From Lepturacanthus savala (lineage: Eukaryota > Chordata > Actinopteri > Scombriformes > Trichiuridae), in contig CM060481.1 of assembly GCA_030544235.1 (NCBI GenBank), positions 11,608,892 to 11,672,891 of the forward strand: a stretch of DNA of 64,000 nucleotides, read 5' to 3'. Under the pieces are notes generated by a model that saw only the letters and a program-made list of their open reading frames with translations, searched no databases and was not told the origin of the DNA. Numbering within the stretch: the stretch's first letter is position 1; each line of letters opens with the position of its first letter. Made by a program: the position numbers and the translations under genes. Shown here piece by piece: positions 39,301-51,664 of the stretch.

Positions 39301-42300
39301 GGCAGTTGTTCTGTTGTGAAATCACTTAAAGCTGCAATGTGTAGCTTTTTAAAAACATCAAAATATGGCTGTGTCTAATTACCATAACAAATGACACAAG
39401 GATCAAGACAATTAGCATGCTCTGTCTCATGCCAGCCGTATCGCTAGTGCATGTTAAGAGATTAAGACGGCATCTTTCAGGAGCACAATGGATTGTGGTT
39501 TGACATGAATGTGAATAGTTGCCTCATTGAGAAATGTGAAATGCCTATTTGCACAAAAAACTGCTCAAGATACCTTCTGATCCTGGGCCAAAGAGCAATC
39601 TGAAAATGTACATGGGATCTAAATTTGAGTGATGCTTAAGTGTTTCATGTAGCAAGTGTAAGACAAGCCTTTAGTACATTGGAGCAGAGCTACTTCACTA
39701 GTTACAGAACCAAGCCTTACTCTTACATCTACAGATCTGAGGAAAACCAGACACTGTTTTTTGGCCCATATGTATATCCTCTCCTGTATATAACCTGATG
39801 ATAAGAGAACATAACAAAATTGGCTTTGACAATGACAGTTCCCCTGTGTCCTGGCTGAGTCGGTGAGAACATGTTGGCTTGTTGATTTGTAATCATGGGT
39901 GTAAACCCAAAAACAACTCGCCACTGGCTCGTCCTGTTGTGCCTTCTCCGATTAGTACATTAAACGCTGATTTTACACATTTACACAGGTTGTATTGTGT
40001 CTGCTGTGGCTCTGAACGTAGCTGAAAAAAATAACCCCAATGATGTCATGCACTATGGGAAATTTTGTGAGCGTGACCTACGACGGTCGACTCAGGGCTC
40101 GGTTTCTGCTGCTTCAATTTTTGCCCATAAATCTGCAACAGTAAATCGCTGGAGTGCCCCTTTAAGGACACTTCGTGTGAGTTTTTATTGCGACGCTTGT
40201 AGTGAAATGAGAAAATCCCAGTGAATCCCCTGGTGTGGCGTCTGTGTTTTGCTTTCAACTCATTCATGTCAGCGTCCCAGTTAAATTAAACACAAGAGTG
40301 CCAGCTGTGGAGAGTTGACACAATGTAGCGGTGCCTATTTTTGGTGCCTATGTTTCTGTTTGTTACATTTACAGTGTGTTACAATCAATGACGACCAACA
40401 TCAATGACTTTATTTTTTTGTCTGCTGAATCTGTGTGTGTGTGGAAAAGCTGTATTTACAACATGCAGGGAGAGTAAATCAGAATTTTTATGTGCTAAAA
40501 TACATAATAACAATGATTTATTTACACTGATGATTGTGCCCAAACATGACACGTGCTATGATGTCAGCATGACATCGAGGCTCTGGGCTCTGTCAACGTT
40601 TCCCTTGACAGTAATATTTTTCATGCCCCTACTTTGGTTATTTACCACATGTCATGGCACACATGTTGGGAAAATCTATTCTCACTGAGCTCTGATGTGG
40701 AGAAGGACACGTTTGCATCATAACAGAGCCAAAAAGAATCATTTAGGAAGGCGATAGAATCATCCATCATGACTACTGAGTTCCACAACGTCTTCAACGT
40801 CCTCGTCCAAGTTTTTGACAGCTCACACTTCATGGGTTGTTGGTGATCTCATAAAGGCTCTCCTATGAGGCGCCTGCCTCTGTTCCACTAAGACTAATTT
40901 GTTTGAGCTCAACAACTGAAATAAAATCCAAGCCAAATATACAGTACAACTTTTTCCAACTGTTTGTGAGATTTATGCTACCTTTTTTTTTTTTTATTCT
41001 CACTTTGCCCATTTTTCTCATAATGCTCTTCAGTCTTTGATGGTAAAATGATACGGGAAGGAAATCTCCAAGGAATCCTTACAAAGTCCTCTGTGTTTAG
41101 CAGGTAAATAATCAATGCTGACTTGTTCCTGTGAAGCAGGAAGACAAACAAGATCAAGCTTTCCTGTCTGCCGTTCAGAGAACCTGTCGATTTAAAGGTC
41201 TTCACCTCAGCTGGTGGCCTTCTTTAAGAGATCACTGAGAAAAAAAAAAAAAAAGAAAAAGCTAGCCCATCTTTAAAAGTCGTACTTAACGGGGTTGTTT
41301 TATGATTTGCACATTCCACATTAACATACCCACCAATGAGTTACATGAGCTGTGTGTGCCAACGAAATTACCCTTCACTGTTTGAGAACAAGACGAGTCT
41401 TGTCCGGACTGTCGTTCAGGGGCTGACTCGCGCTTTTCACCGACGCTTATTTTTTCCCATCGCACAAAAACACAACAAACAAAAAAAAAATCCCCGTCTA
41501 TAGAATGAGGGGACAGATTTACAGCCAGTCAGGGTCAAGGGTCATCCGGCTGGATGCTTTCTTGGAGTGGTCTTTTCTCTCTTTACTCCTTTCTTTCTTT
41601 GAGGTGTCCCCTCGGCTCCCACCCCTCCCCCAGCATTCCTCTCTTTTGTTTATTCTATATAAATACAATCAGACTGGGCCGCGGCCCACACTGGTTTACA
41701 TTCTCCTTTTCTGTTGGTTTGTCCTTCACACATACACATGTACGAAAACACACACATACACAGCTCACGCACACACAGATACAAAGGAAGCTGTTGACAA
41801 AGTGTGGCTGACTTGTCAAAGGACCATCGTCCTGCCACCGCACTGCTTTACTGACGCTCAATTACATCCGCACTTTGAACCACATACTCTGACTTTCTGC
41901 AACACCTGAAGAGAGGCTACACATTTGGGCTGAAATTAAATGACTGTTGAATTGATGAGTGTTGTGGAATCCAAAGGTAAAAAAAAAAGTTGACTAAGGT
42001 GTTATGTTCTGTTGGTAATGATGTCATTGCCATACTTGGATTTGATAGGAAGGTCATGAAACATGCCAAAGACAGAAAACTGCTTTACAGAAAACTGCCA
42101 TTTTTGACAAGATTAAAAACACCACCGGAAGACGTGTCTGTTCTAACAAAGCAAACATGAGTGAAATGCCTAAAAGACAGTAGCAGCGTACAACAATGGA
42201 GAAAGAAAACATGGCAAGGAAAGACAGATGAAGTTTTAAGTGTTAGAGAGGAAAAGAGGAGACAGCCAGGAGCGGGCAGCGAGACTGCAGAGCGAAAGAA

Positions 42301-45300
42301 AGAGTGAGTGAAGGAGTTGAGAGGCCAAGAAGTGTGTATGTGGCTGTGCCAGGTCTCTGCACCAGTCTGTTGGTAAGGAAACGCACAGGAATGTGTAGCT
42401 TTCCAGTTTAAGGCAGTTTAATGAACATCCAGGGCTCTATTTTTGTGGTGGTGTGTGAAGGCTGATGCATCCAGTGCATTTTAATGTTGCATGACTTTTT
42501 TCATGTCCAAACTGAATATTGCTACAGTACATTAACTACAAGTCAACTTATGCAAGTATAACATCTCTTAAATCAGTGCATTTATCGATCGCAATTCTGC
42601 TTCTTCCGTGTAAACTTAAAATAATGCCAGCAGTCGAGTTCATCACTCAGTGATGTTTGGTTGTGGCAAAACAAAACAATATAGCCTTCTCTTGTACAAA
42701 GAAATCAGGATCAATGGAGGACTGGGTCTGTTTCTAATGCAACACGATACAGTTGATAATTTGCTGAGTTGAACCAACACATAGATCAACATCCAGAATC
42801 CAAGTTCTGAACGCCAGTCCACAAGTCTTACAGAAGACTTACAACTCTATGGACATGTGTCGGTATGACTGCATGAATAGAACTGATACTCCAGTGATGG
42901 TAATGGCAGCTGACTGAAGGTCGACTTGAAGCATTGAACTGCAGAGGGCCACTGACCTGTATGGCTGCGGATGTGGACCCTTAGCGTGCCGTTGCTGGCA
43001 AACTTTTGTCCGCAGTACGGGCAGATCTTCTCCTTCTCTCCGGTGTGTGTCTGAGGAAAAATTATAAAACAAGACACATGGGCAAAGTTATGAAAAACAT
43101 TTGTAGCATTCATCCTTACATCCTTCCTGCATTACAAAGTAGAACCCGATCTGCTGTGATAGCTAGGATTTGATGTCAGGACCTATCAGATAAACTCATC
43201 AGGACATGATGAAAAACAGAAAATTAAGTTTTATCGCACTGTATCTTCAAACAACTAGTCATACAAACATAATTTGATTTTGGTACTTCTTTTTGCACAC
43301 TGAAGGCAACTCCAGGATCTAGATTCCATTTAAAATGTCCTCTTTAGAGCATTCTTGTAACTGATTTAACTGATTGGGTAAATAAAATAAAAAATAAAAT
43401 AAAATCAGTATTCCCCCATACAGCAGCACCAACAAATGAATGGAGATGCACATGTTCACATGTCAGTGGATCCACTGATCTGCCCTGAAGGAAGGATCAA
43501 AGAACACAGACGGTTGCAGATTTGGGTCCAAAGCCCCGGGGACGAAAGGCCAGGCTGCAGGTATGCATTCATCTTCCCGTCCTCTTCTTCCTCTCCCAGC
43601 AGTCCTCTGCGTAGAGCTCTGTGGACTCATAAGGGCTGCACATGCAAACTCCGAAGAAGGACATGTGGACAGCCTCCTCTACCTTTCCCTTCATCCCCCC
43701 CCTTCTCTCCTTCCCTCTTTCCTTGTTGAAAAGTACGCTCTGAATTCCTCGCCTGGCTTGTTGTAAATTCCCGAGAATAATCCTGAGTATGAAAGGCTCA
43801 AACTCAGAGCGACAGTTTCAACAGCAGTACAACAATACAGGAACACCTCCTCTCTGGGCCCCCATCCTTTCCTCCATCACCCCACTGTGTCCCTCTGACA
43901 CCTCGGGTGTTTCGTTACAAAGGCTCCGTCCGCACAAACACACACACACATACACACATCCACGTGAGTTTCCAGACATGCACGCACCCTCACACACAAT
44001 CATGCACAAACAAATCCACATATACGAACACATGTGTCCCAGATGGAACCATGCCGCATTATTCAGTTAGTTGTTTGTACAACTAGAGAAAACATCTTCC
44101 ACCGTCATAAACAGATAGCCGTGGGGAACGCCAGCAATTCCACTGGGGAACATCAGGTTCTAAATCATAAAGTATGGAATTTACAGGGAGTTGTAGGTAA
44201 TCATCAAAAAGTTTTTTATATCTAAATGGTCCATATGTCTGTGACTACACGAAAACCAACCCTGTAATTTTCATTGATTCGTGCATTCTTGCAGGAGAGC
44301 ACTGACAGCGATGAGACTATCTTGTACATTGTGCAAAATATACAAAGCATGCACATACATGCTGACGCACACACGCCCTCTCATATAACACAAACCCAGG
44401 CTGACTGACGAGAAAGCATTTACTGTAACACCAGAGTGCTCCATGAATAACCCGGGCCTGTTCTGCCAGAAATGTACTGCGCAGCATTACTGTTCAATTA
44501 CACAAGCAACTGCTGCAACGACACATATTGACGAGAGGATTCAGGGAAACAAGCAGACATGAACTCAGCGATCAATTCGTTGACGTGTTGAGCCGGCAAG
44601 GAAGGAAGTGAATGGTTCTATAACACAATGTCCACAGCAAATATGTCACTTTCTGCAAGTTATTCAGTGTTATCTTCAACTTTTTCATAAAGCTTAATGA
44701 CTTAATTACAGAATTTGTCACACAAAATGTCAGATAGGTCTTTCTGTCACTGAAACCAAATGAGATTTGATTAAAGACAACTCTAAAGCAACTAAATTTC
44801 AATTTGTCTGACACGGTCTCTAAATTAGTCAAATCACTCAGGCTTAGTGGCTACATCTATATGGGCTTGGAGAGAAGTTACATAGGCCTCTTTCACATAT
44901 GCACTCCGGACAATGTCTGGAGAATCTGGTCCATTCACATCTGGATATACTCGCGCCTGGGTGGAGCATGCAGGAAGCATGATATGATGTAAAAACACAG
45001 ATTCTCTTGCAGAATCAGTTTTACGATTGCTTTGTCGGCCCTGATCAACAGAAGTTCACGCATCTCGTTATCGCTCCGGTTAGACATGTCTTTGGCATCT
45101 CCTGTGTGTAAAAATGATCCTTTTTCTGCAGCAGCAGATGTTTGAATTTCATTCCAGATGCATGATGAAAAACATCATCATCAACACACCCCTTTGCTTT
45201 GCACATATTTCACACACAGGTGATTGTCCAGTATAAAATGACTCAGACTTTGTAATAGGGGGCTGGCTCGTTGAGGTTGTTAGATTCTGATCCTTCTGAC

Positions 45301-48300
45301 ACTTGTGTTCAGACAGCTGATAATTTCAGGATTGCAGTGAATGTCTGGAACGGGCTCTAGTTATTCAAAGGCAGCAATTTTGTTAGAATAATGGAGGTGG
45401 GCTTGTACTGGGGTCATAATAAAGCTGGATCAGATGCTTTCATGATGTTAAGAAAGTTACTCAGACACGGTGCACAGAGCTGCGGCCAGATTTTGATACT
45501 AACAAAGCATGGCCGTGATAACTACTTGTGGTTATTTGGGGGGGGCACGGCTTCCTCAAACAGTTGCACAGTCTCAAAGTTAACGTTCGATAAGACCTCA
45601 ACAATAGAACGGTTAAAAGCTGAGTTACTCCGCATACAGACACAGCCAGTAACTTGTCGTCTCCTCGGCAACCTGACTTTGATCAAGGCCAGATCTCTCA
45701 GCAGCCTCCAGCCCCGGTAAGCAGTGAGACAGTTCATAAGGCCTTGCAGTTATAAGACATCCTCCGAGATATTTTCTTTTGCTGTGTGCCAAGAAGCTGT
45801 TTGGTTTCAATCTTGATCCATAACCACACCGGACGTTGTCAGATTTAAGGCTCATAATCTGCAGCGAGATCTGTTTGGGGCTTTGAAACCCTGCGGAGCT
45901 AATGGACTAACTGCCATTTCTAATCAACATAGGAATTGATTCCAAGCCTTTATGGGCAGCAATGGTCAAGATGGATGTCTGCTTTGATAGTCCAAGATAT
46001 TAGCGCAGTTAGCTGCAGCACGTTCTAGAGACAAGGAGCAAGACTGGATGTGAAACAATGGAAACATTTCGGTTAAAGTAAATGGCAGGGCTGCCAGTTC
46101 GTCCATGTAAATTTGGTTTGATAGCTGAAGATTGATGATGGAAAATAAGATTCAATACTGCAATTTAGAGGAATGCTTACTCGACTGCTTTGCCTTTTAA
46201 CTCGAAATGCAGAAGAGGTTACAGTATAGTTTTAGGAACTTTCAAAGAGTCTTGAAGTACTTTTTGAAAAAAGTTTCAAGCTGTTATTTTTCAACCTTCT
46301 GCATGCCAAATAAATACAACAATTTCAGTTGAATTCAATTTCGGGACAAAGTGACAGCCGCCGCCGACATGCAATCACTGGCTATGATTGAGGTTGACTG
46401 GCTCAAACTCTTTTCATTCACCTTCTTGTGGCTCTTGAGGACTGAAGGAGTGACAAAGGCCTTCTCACAAAGGTCGCACTTATACTTCTTGTGGCCGTCA
46501 TGCACCACCTGGATGTGAACATTGAGCGTGTCCTTCCTCTTGAAGGTGGCGTCGCACTGGTCACACTTGAATGTCCTCTCACCTGTAGGGACGAGGATAA
46601 AAAAGGTGCGGGAACATTCGTAAGCGCTGTTTTCAGCCAGCCATTGTTGTGCTTCTAAACACACAGTCATCACGCACAGCAAGAGAGGACCCAGTTTCTC
46701 CGGGGGCGATTATGTGGGCAGAAAAAATGCCAGACAACCTGAAAAAAATAGGGTCTTCAGAATGGTCTGGTTCTGTTTTTCTTCTTCACTTTTTTAAACA
46801 AAAGTCATCTCATTTGTAGCTGAACACATCTCTGGGGAAACAGTAAAACAAACTGCTTGACCATATGTTATGCCTGAACACCAAATACTTCTGTTTTACT
46901 TTTTTTTTTTTTACAGTGCAAAAACATGTCCTACTTTACTAATCATTCCTCTGAAAAGTACTAAAATGCCAGACAGACAGACAGGACTCAGACAGTCTCA
47001 GCTGTTGTGAAGCCTGATGTTTTTCTTCACGCCTCTTCTCTCTGCCACCATACAACAGCCTCTATTGTTGGAGAGTAGTTGTTCCCATTATATGGAGATC
47101 ATTCAATTACCAGAGTAGTTTGGAGAGAGAGAGAGAGAGAGAGAGTGTGTATGTGTGTGTGTATGTGTGTGTGCGTGTTTGGCGGGGCAAGTGGTTACAA
47201 GCTTGTGCTCATTCTCCTATTACCAAGGACGATGATGGTCAGCGCAATAAAATGGAGCACCAGTGAAAGCTGAGGTCCATTGTGTTTTTAATCAAATCGA
47301 ACCGTACACTTGACGCTAATTAATGTCAACGATATCCTTACATGAAGATTTCATTATTACTTGGAACAGGGCTTCATTCTGATTAAACCATGCATGTTGC
47401 CTACACGGTTGCTAATTTACACGCAGGATTATACTCGAGGTTCCAAACTGGCGACAAGTCTACAGCCGACGTTGGCCATCCGTCGACATGCCATGCACGT
47501 TTTGCCGAATTTTATAAACAACTCGATTTCACCTGGAAACGCCGTGACAGCTGTGCTTCATTTTCTCGCTGTGGGCCAATCACGGTAAAGCGTTAACATT
47601 AACTTACAAGGACAGGCATATTTATTCACTAGCATGTCTATTCTCTCACCTACAGTGAAATTGCACACTCGAGCCTACAGCCCCACATACTGTCTAGAAC
47701 TTGATATATAATACAAGTCCTGGTATTATATAGCCTCCCTCCTGAGACAGCGGCAGGAAATGCCTTGAGGTTTACAATCTCTTTGTATCTGTCTCAATCC
47801 GAGGGCCGGCCCGATGCATCCTGCCAAGGCTCGGCTGCGTCTCAACTGTCCGGGGAGAAATGTTCTGTCGAGGCCACGGCACCCGGGGACGAGCGGACAA
47901 CCAGTACGCTTCCTGATGTCTCCTCAGCGGGACATTTGACAGGGTTATGATGGCTATTGTTAATGGAAACATCCGCCGGGATAAGGTTGAGTTCGCCAAT
48001 GAAAATATAAGACGCTCGGCTAAAGAACACACTGTAACAGGAGATTTCAAGATGTTCACATATGCAGATGGTTTGATAAATGATGCTGCTGACGAATGTT
48101 CTTCTAAATACGCGGTATAAACAATATCATTTTTGACATTTGGGTCCTGCTCTAGCTGTGAGTGTATTCATATGTATTCATTGTGGACACACTCATACTT
48201 ACTATTGTGGATGAGTAGGTGACGCTGCAGAGAGAAGGGGGTACGGAACAGGGCTTTGCACTCCTCACACTGGAAGGGCCTTTCCTCAGAGTGGGTCTGC

Positions 48301-51300
48301 AGAGAGAGCTGATGTTTATAATGTGTAATAAAGGGGGGGGGGGGCTGCCTCAGTGTAAATGTTGTTGGAGCTTCTTAAACTGATGTGAGGGGATCATACA
48401 CATGGCTCCACAGTCGATTCGGTTTGTTGACTCGATGAAAACAGGCAGCTTGAGGGGATTTAGGTTCAAAAGTGCTTCTGTTTTTCTGCCCCCGCACCCC
48501 CCTCCCTCCGTCCCCCACCTATCTGTCTGAAGTGACACCTCAATCCCAAAAGTAAACATGGGAAACCTCTGGAAGGGAGCAGGCCATAGAGACCCCACAG
48601 ATACCGGCCACCAACGAGACCTTGATTGATTACAGCCACACTCTTATAATTCCAGTTTTTGAACTGGGATTTGGACTCTTGCCTTTTTAGTTGACATCTC
48701 TCTATATAATGTATAATCTAAGATATAACGGCAAAAAAAGTTAATACATGATTAGTTAACTCCAGAAGTTTGAATTAGCTTTATATGTCCCACCACTTCA
48801 TCTCACCTTCTTGTGATTTTTGTAGACGTTGCGGTGCGCGAACTCTTTCCCGCACAGCTTACATTTGTAGGGTTTGTCCTCGCTGTGGATGATCTTATGA
48901 GCCGTCACCTGGTCAAGACGCTTAAACGAACGGCTGCAGATCTCGCAGGTATATGGCCGCTTCTCTACACAATGAAACATTAGGAGAGAAGTGTTCCAGT
49001 AAATACCTGCTTTAAAAAAAAAAAATAAGTGCAGAACCGATGTTTTGGACCATTTTCTCACCTGAGTGTGTGATCATGTGGCGTTTGAGCTGATTTGTGG
49101 AGATGAACTTCTTGTCGCATGTGTGGCAGTCGAATATTTCATGCACCTATTGGGCGGCAAAAGAGAGAGCGTTTGAGTTTTGCGTCATGACCCTTTTAAA
49201 AACGAAAGAATGATCACAGTCTATGACGGTCAAAACAGAGTAAGCTAAAGCATGCCCATTTTCATTAAACTGATGTCCACAGACAAAAAAGCAATTAAAG
49301 TGATGAAAATGTTCAATCCTGTTTCTGCTTCAGAGCATAGCTCCAATAATTACAGCTCCAATAGCATATGCTAATGCAAAACAGCTCCTCTTGTCACAGT
49401 TGCTACAGCCAAAGCTTGTTCAGCTAAATGAGGATAATGGCAGTTTTAAGCTGCTTTGGAACTAACTTGTCATTACGGAAAGTTGGATTGCGCTTCTGCA
49501 AAGAATAAAACTTAATGGCCCAATGTCTTTGATGGAATGTATGAATACACCAGATTTTTTTTTTTGCCAGAAATGTGTCATATTTATAATAACATGCTTT
49601 GTTTTTTTTTAAGCAGGACTCCATTCATCTGAATATCTTCATTGAAGGTTGCTGAGGGGGAAGAAGTCATTTATCATAATGTAATGTAAAGCTGACCTAA
49701 ATTTGAAGAATCACATTCAATGAGGAGGGCGATAAGGTTCAGGCAACTGTGAGCATTCAAAGTGTCAGTCTAACAACATTTCAGCTATCAAGAGCCACAT
49801 AATGACAGAACTGGCACATAGACACATGAGAAGGCCACATAGGAATATTACAGATGCCTATTTTAAAATACCCCGGAGATTTGAAACTGGAGAATACCGA
49901 CTCATAAACAGATGAAGTAGGTTAAATGATGCTCAGCGGAACTATGTCATGGCTTCCAGGTGAATGGGCAGATTGCTAACGGTTTGATGATGGATAAACC
50001 AATGGATTAAAAAGTCTTGTGGTTTAATTTAGATGATAGATGTTGACGTGAGAAAATGAAATTACACCAGCAGGTGTCAGGTTAATGAGTAACAACAAAT
50101 AAGACGAATTATTAGAGGCAACCTGCATAGTAATTTGTTCCGTAATATCATCAGAATTGCTGTCCTGACAGGAAGCAGTAAACAGTTCTCTGATGTCTTT
50201 GACACGAATAATCTACAATAAAGAAAAAAAAAATCATTCCAAAGCACTCATCAGTAAAACTGGACTGACAGCAGCTCACTATTTACATATTTCAACCTCT
50301 AACTAATTCCAAGCAGCGTCAGATGGCACGGAGCAACTTACCATCTTTGAAATTTCAACGCTGTGACATCGAAACCAAAACGCAGCAACAAAACAAACAT
50401 GCAACATTTTAAAACACTTTTAAAAACCCTGTTCAAATCTGTAATCCATCAATATGAAGAAGACTCCTGACGCCAAGTTTAAAACCTCATTGTCTGCCAA
50501 CAGAGCCTCTTAAATTTCACAAGACCTTTGGGATGAGCTAGTGAAAAAGAAACCAACCCCTCTACTCTGTGTCACCCAGAATAAATTTGTAACAACTTGA
50601 TCATAAAGACACCCTCACGCGGAGAGGGAATAACCTGAACAAAAAAAAAAATAACTCAGAGGCTCAGGAAGCGAGAGAAAATGTGCGATTAAGAGGTTAG
50701 AGCAGGTTATAGCAACAGAAGGGTGTGACGGTTTCCTCTGTGCAGCGAAAAAAAAAAAAGAGAGATGTCGCTATAAAGCTGGATCATGCAAAACTACCTA
50801 AGCCAGAGATATCCTCTCAGAGCCAAAAGTATCTGGTAGTGATAATTTGAGCTGTACAGCAGATGTTGTAGAGCCTCACCTTTCGATGTTCTTGTAGATT
50901 CAGGGAGGAGGAGCATTTTCTGTTGCATATGGTGCATGTGAGTTTCCTCCGAGCACTCCCTGAAAAAACAAATGTAAAACTGGATGAAAACATAAATTAC
51001 CTAAATTAACATATTTGACTGATAGCACGAGTGGACTGGACACAAAACAGATACAATTTAGGTTGTGTTACTACTTGAAAAGCTCTACAATCACCACATT
51101 TGTTGAGGCACGGTGCAACAGGAAAATTGTAGGCCCACCATCCCATCATTTTGGGATCTTGGGGCACCCACTCCTTATCCCCGATCTTAATCATATGACC
51201 CACATCTGTCGTGTCTGATCCACTTCCCGCTCGCCCGCCCCTACACACACACAAATCCCCCTTGTCCTGACCACATTGGTGAAACACAAAGGTCCGGATC

Positions 51301-51610
51301 TCAACTCCATCAGCCTCTGGAATAAATGCCTTAATCTTGGATTGATATTTATTTCGCGTGTGAGGCTGCGCAGATTCCCGCTGCCCTACATCCCATCATA
51401 AATAGCTATGGAAGTCCAATTATCTGAAAGAGTGAGCCGCCCCAGAACACATAGGTCAGCAGTTATGTAGCGCAAGTAATTAGACATGTGTCTCAACATT
51501 GCAGAGATTGTAACTGATCGAGGTCAAGTACTGTTGCTGCAGTTCCTTGAGTGCTGAGGCTGCTAATGGACAATTAACTTCATTACAGGATGCTATACAT
51601 GTGAATATGA

Positions 51611-51664
<54 letters not shown>

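Larger units (their letters stand above)
34144..42956 (-). other. prdm5: prdm5 intron 13 (largest)
   Basis: 8813 bp. Holds two weakly supported repeats (36920-37165, 39325-40168). The stretch 38420-38860 is GC-richer and unique-looking. No exon recognised on either strand. Confidence 0.85.
46583..48806 (-). other. prdm5: prdm5 introns 10 and 11 (exon 11 between them)
   Basis: Intron 10 is 48297-48806 with a G run at 48332-48344. Intron 11 is 46583-48202 with the GA/TG repeat. No other feature. Confidence 0.88.

Noticed and set aside
41505..41909. 134-codon plus-strand frame in intron 13
   Set aside because: Its length depends on a CA-rich simple repeat (Thr-His runs).
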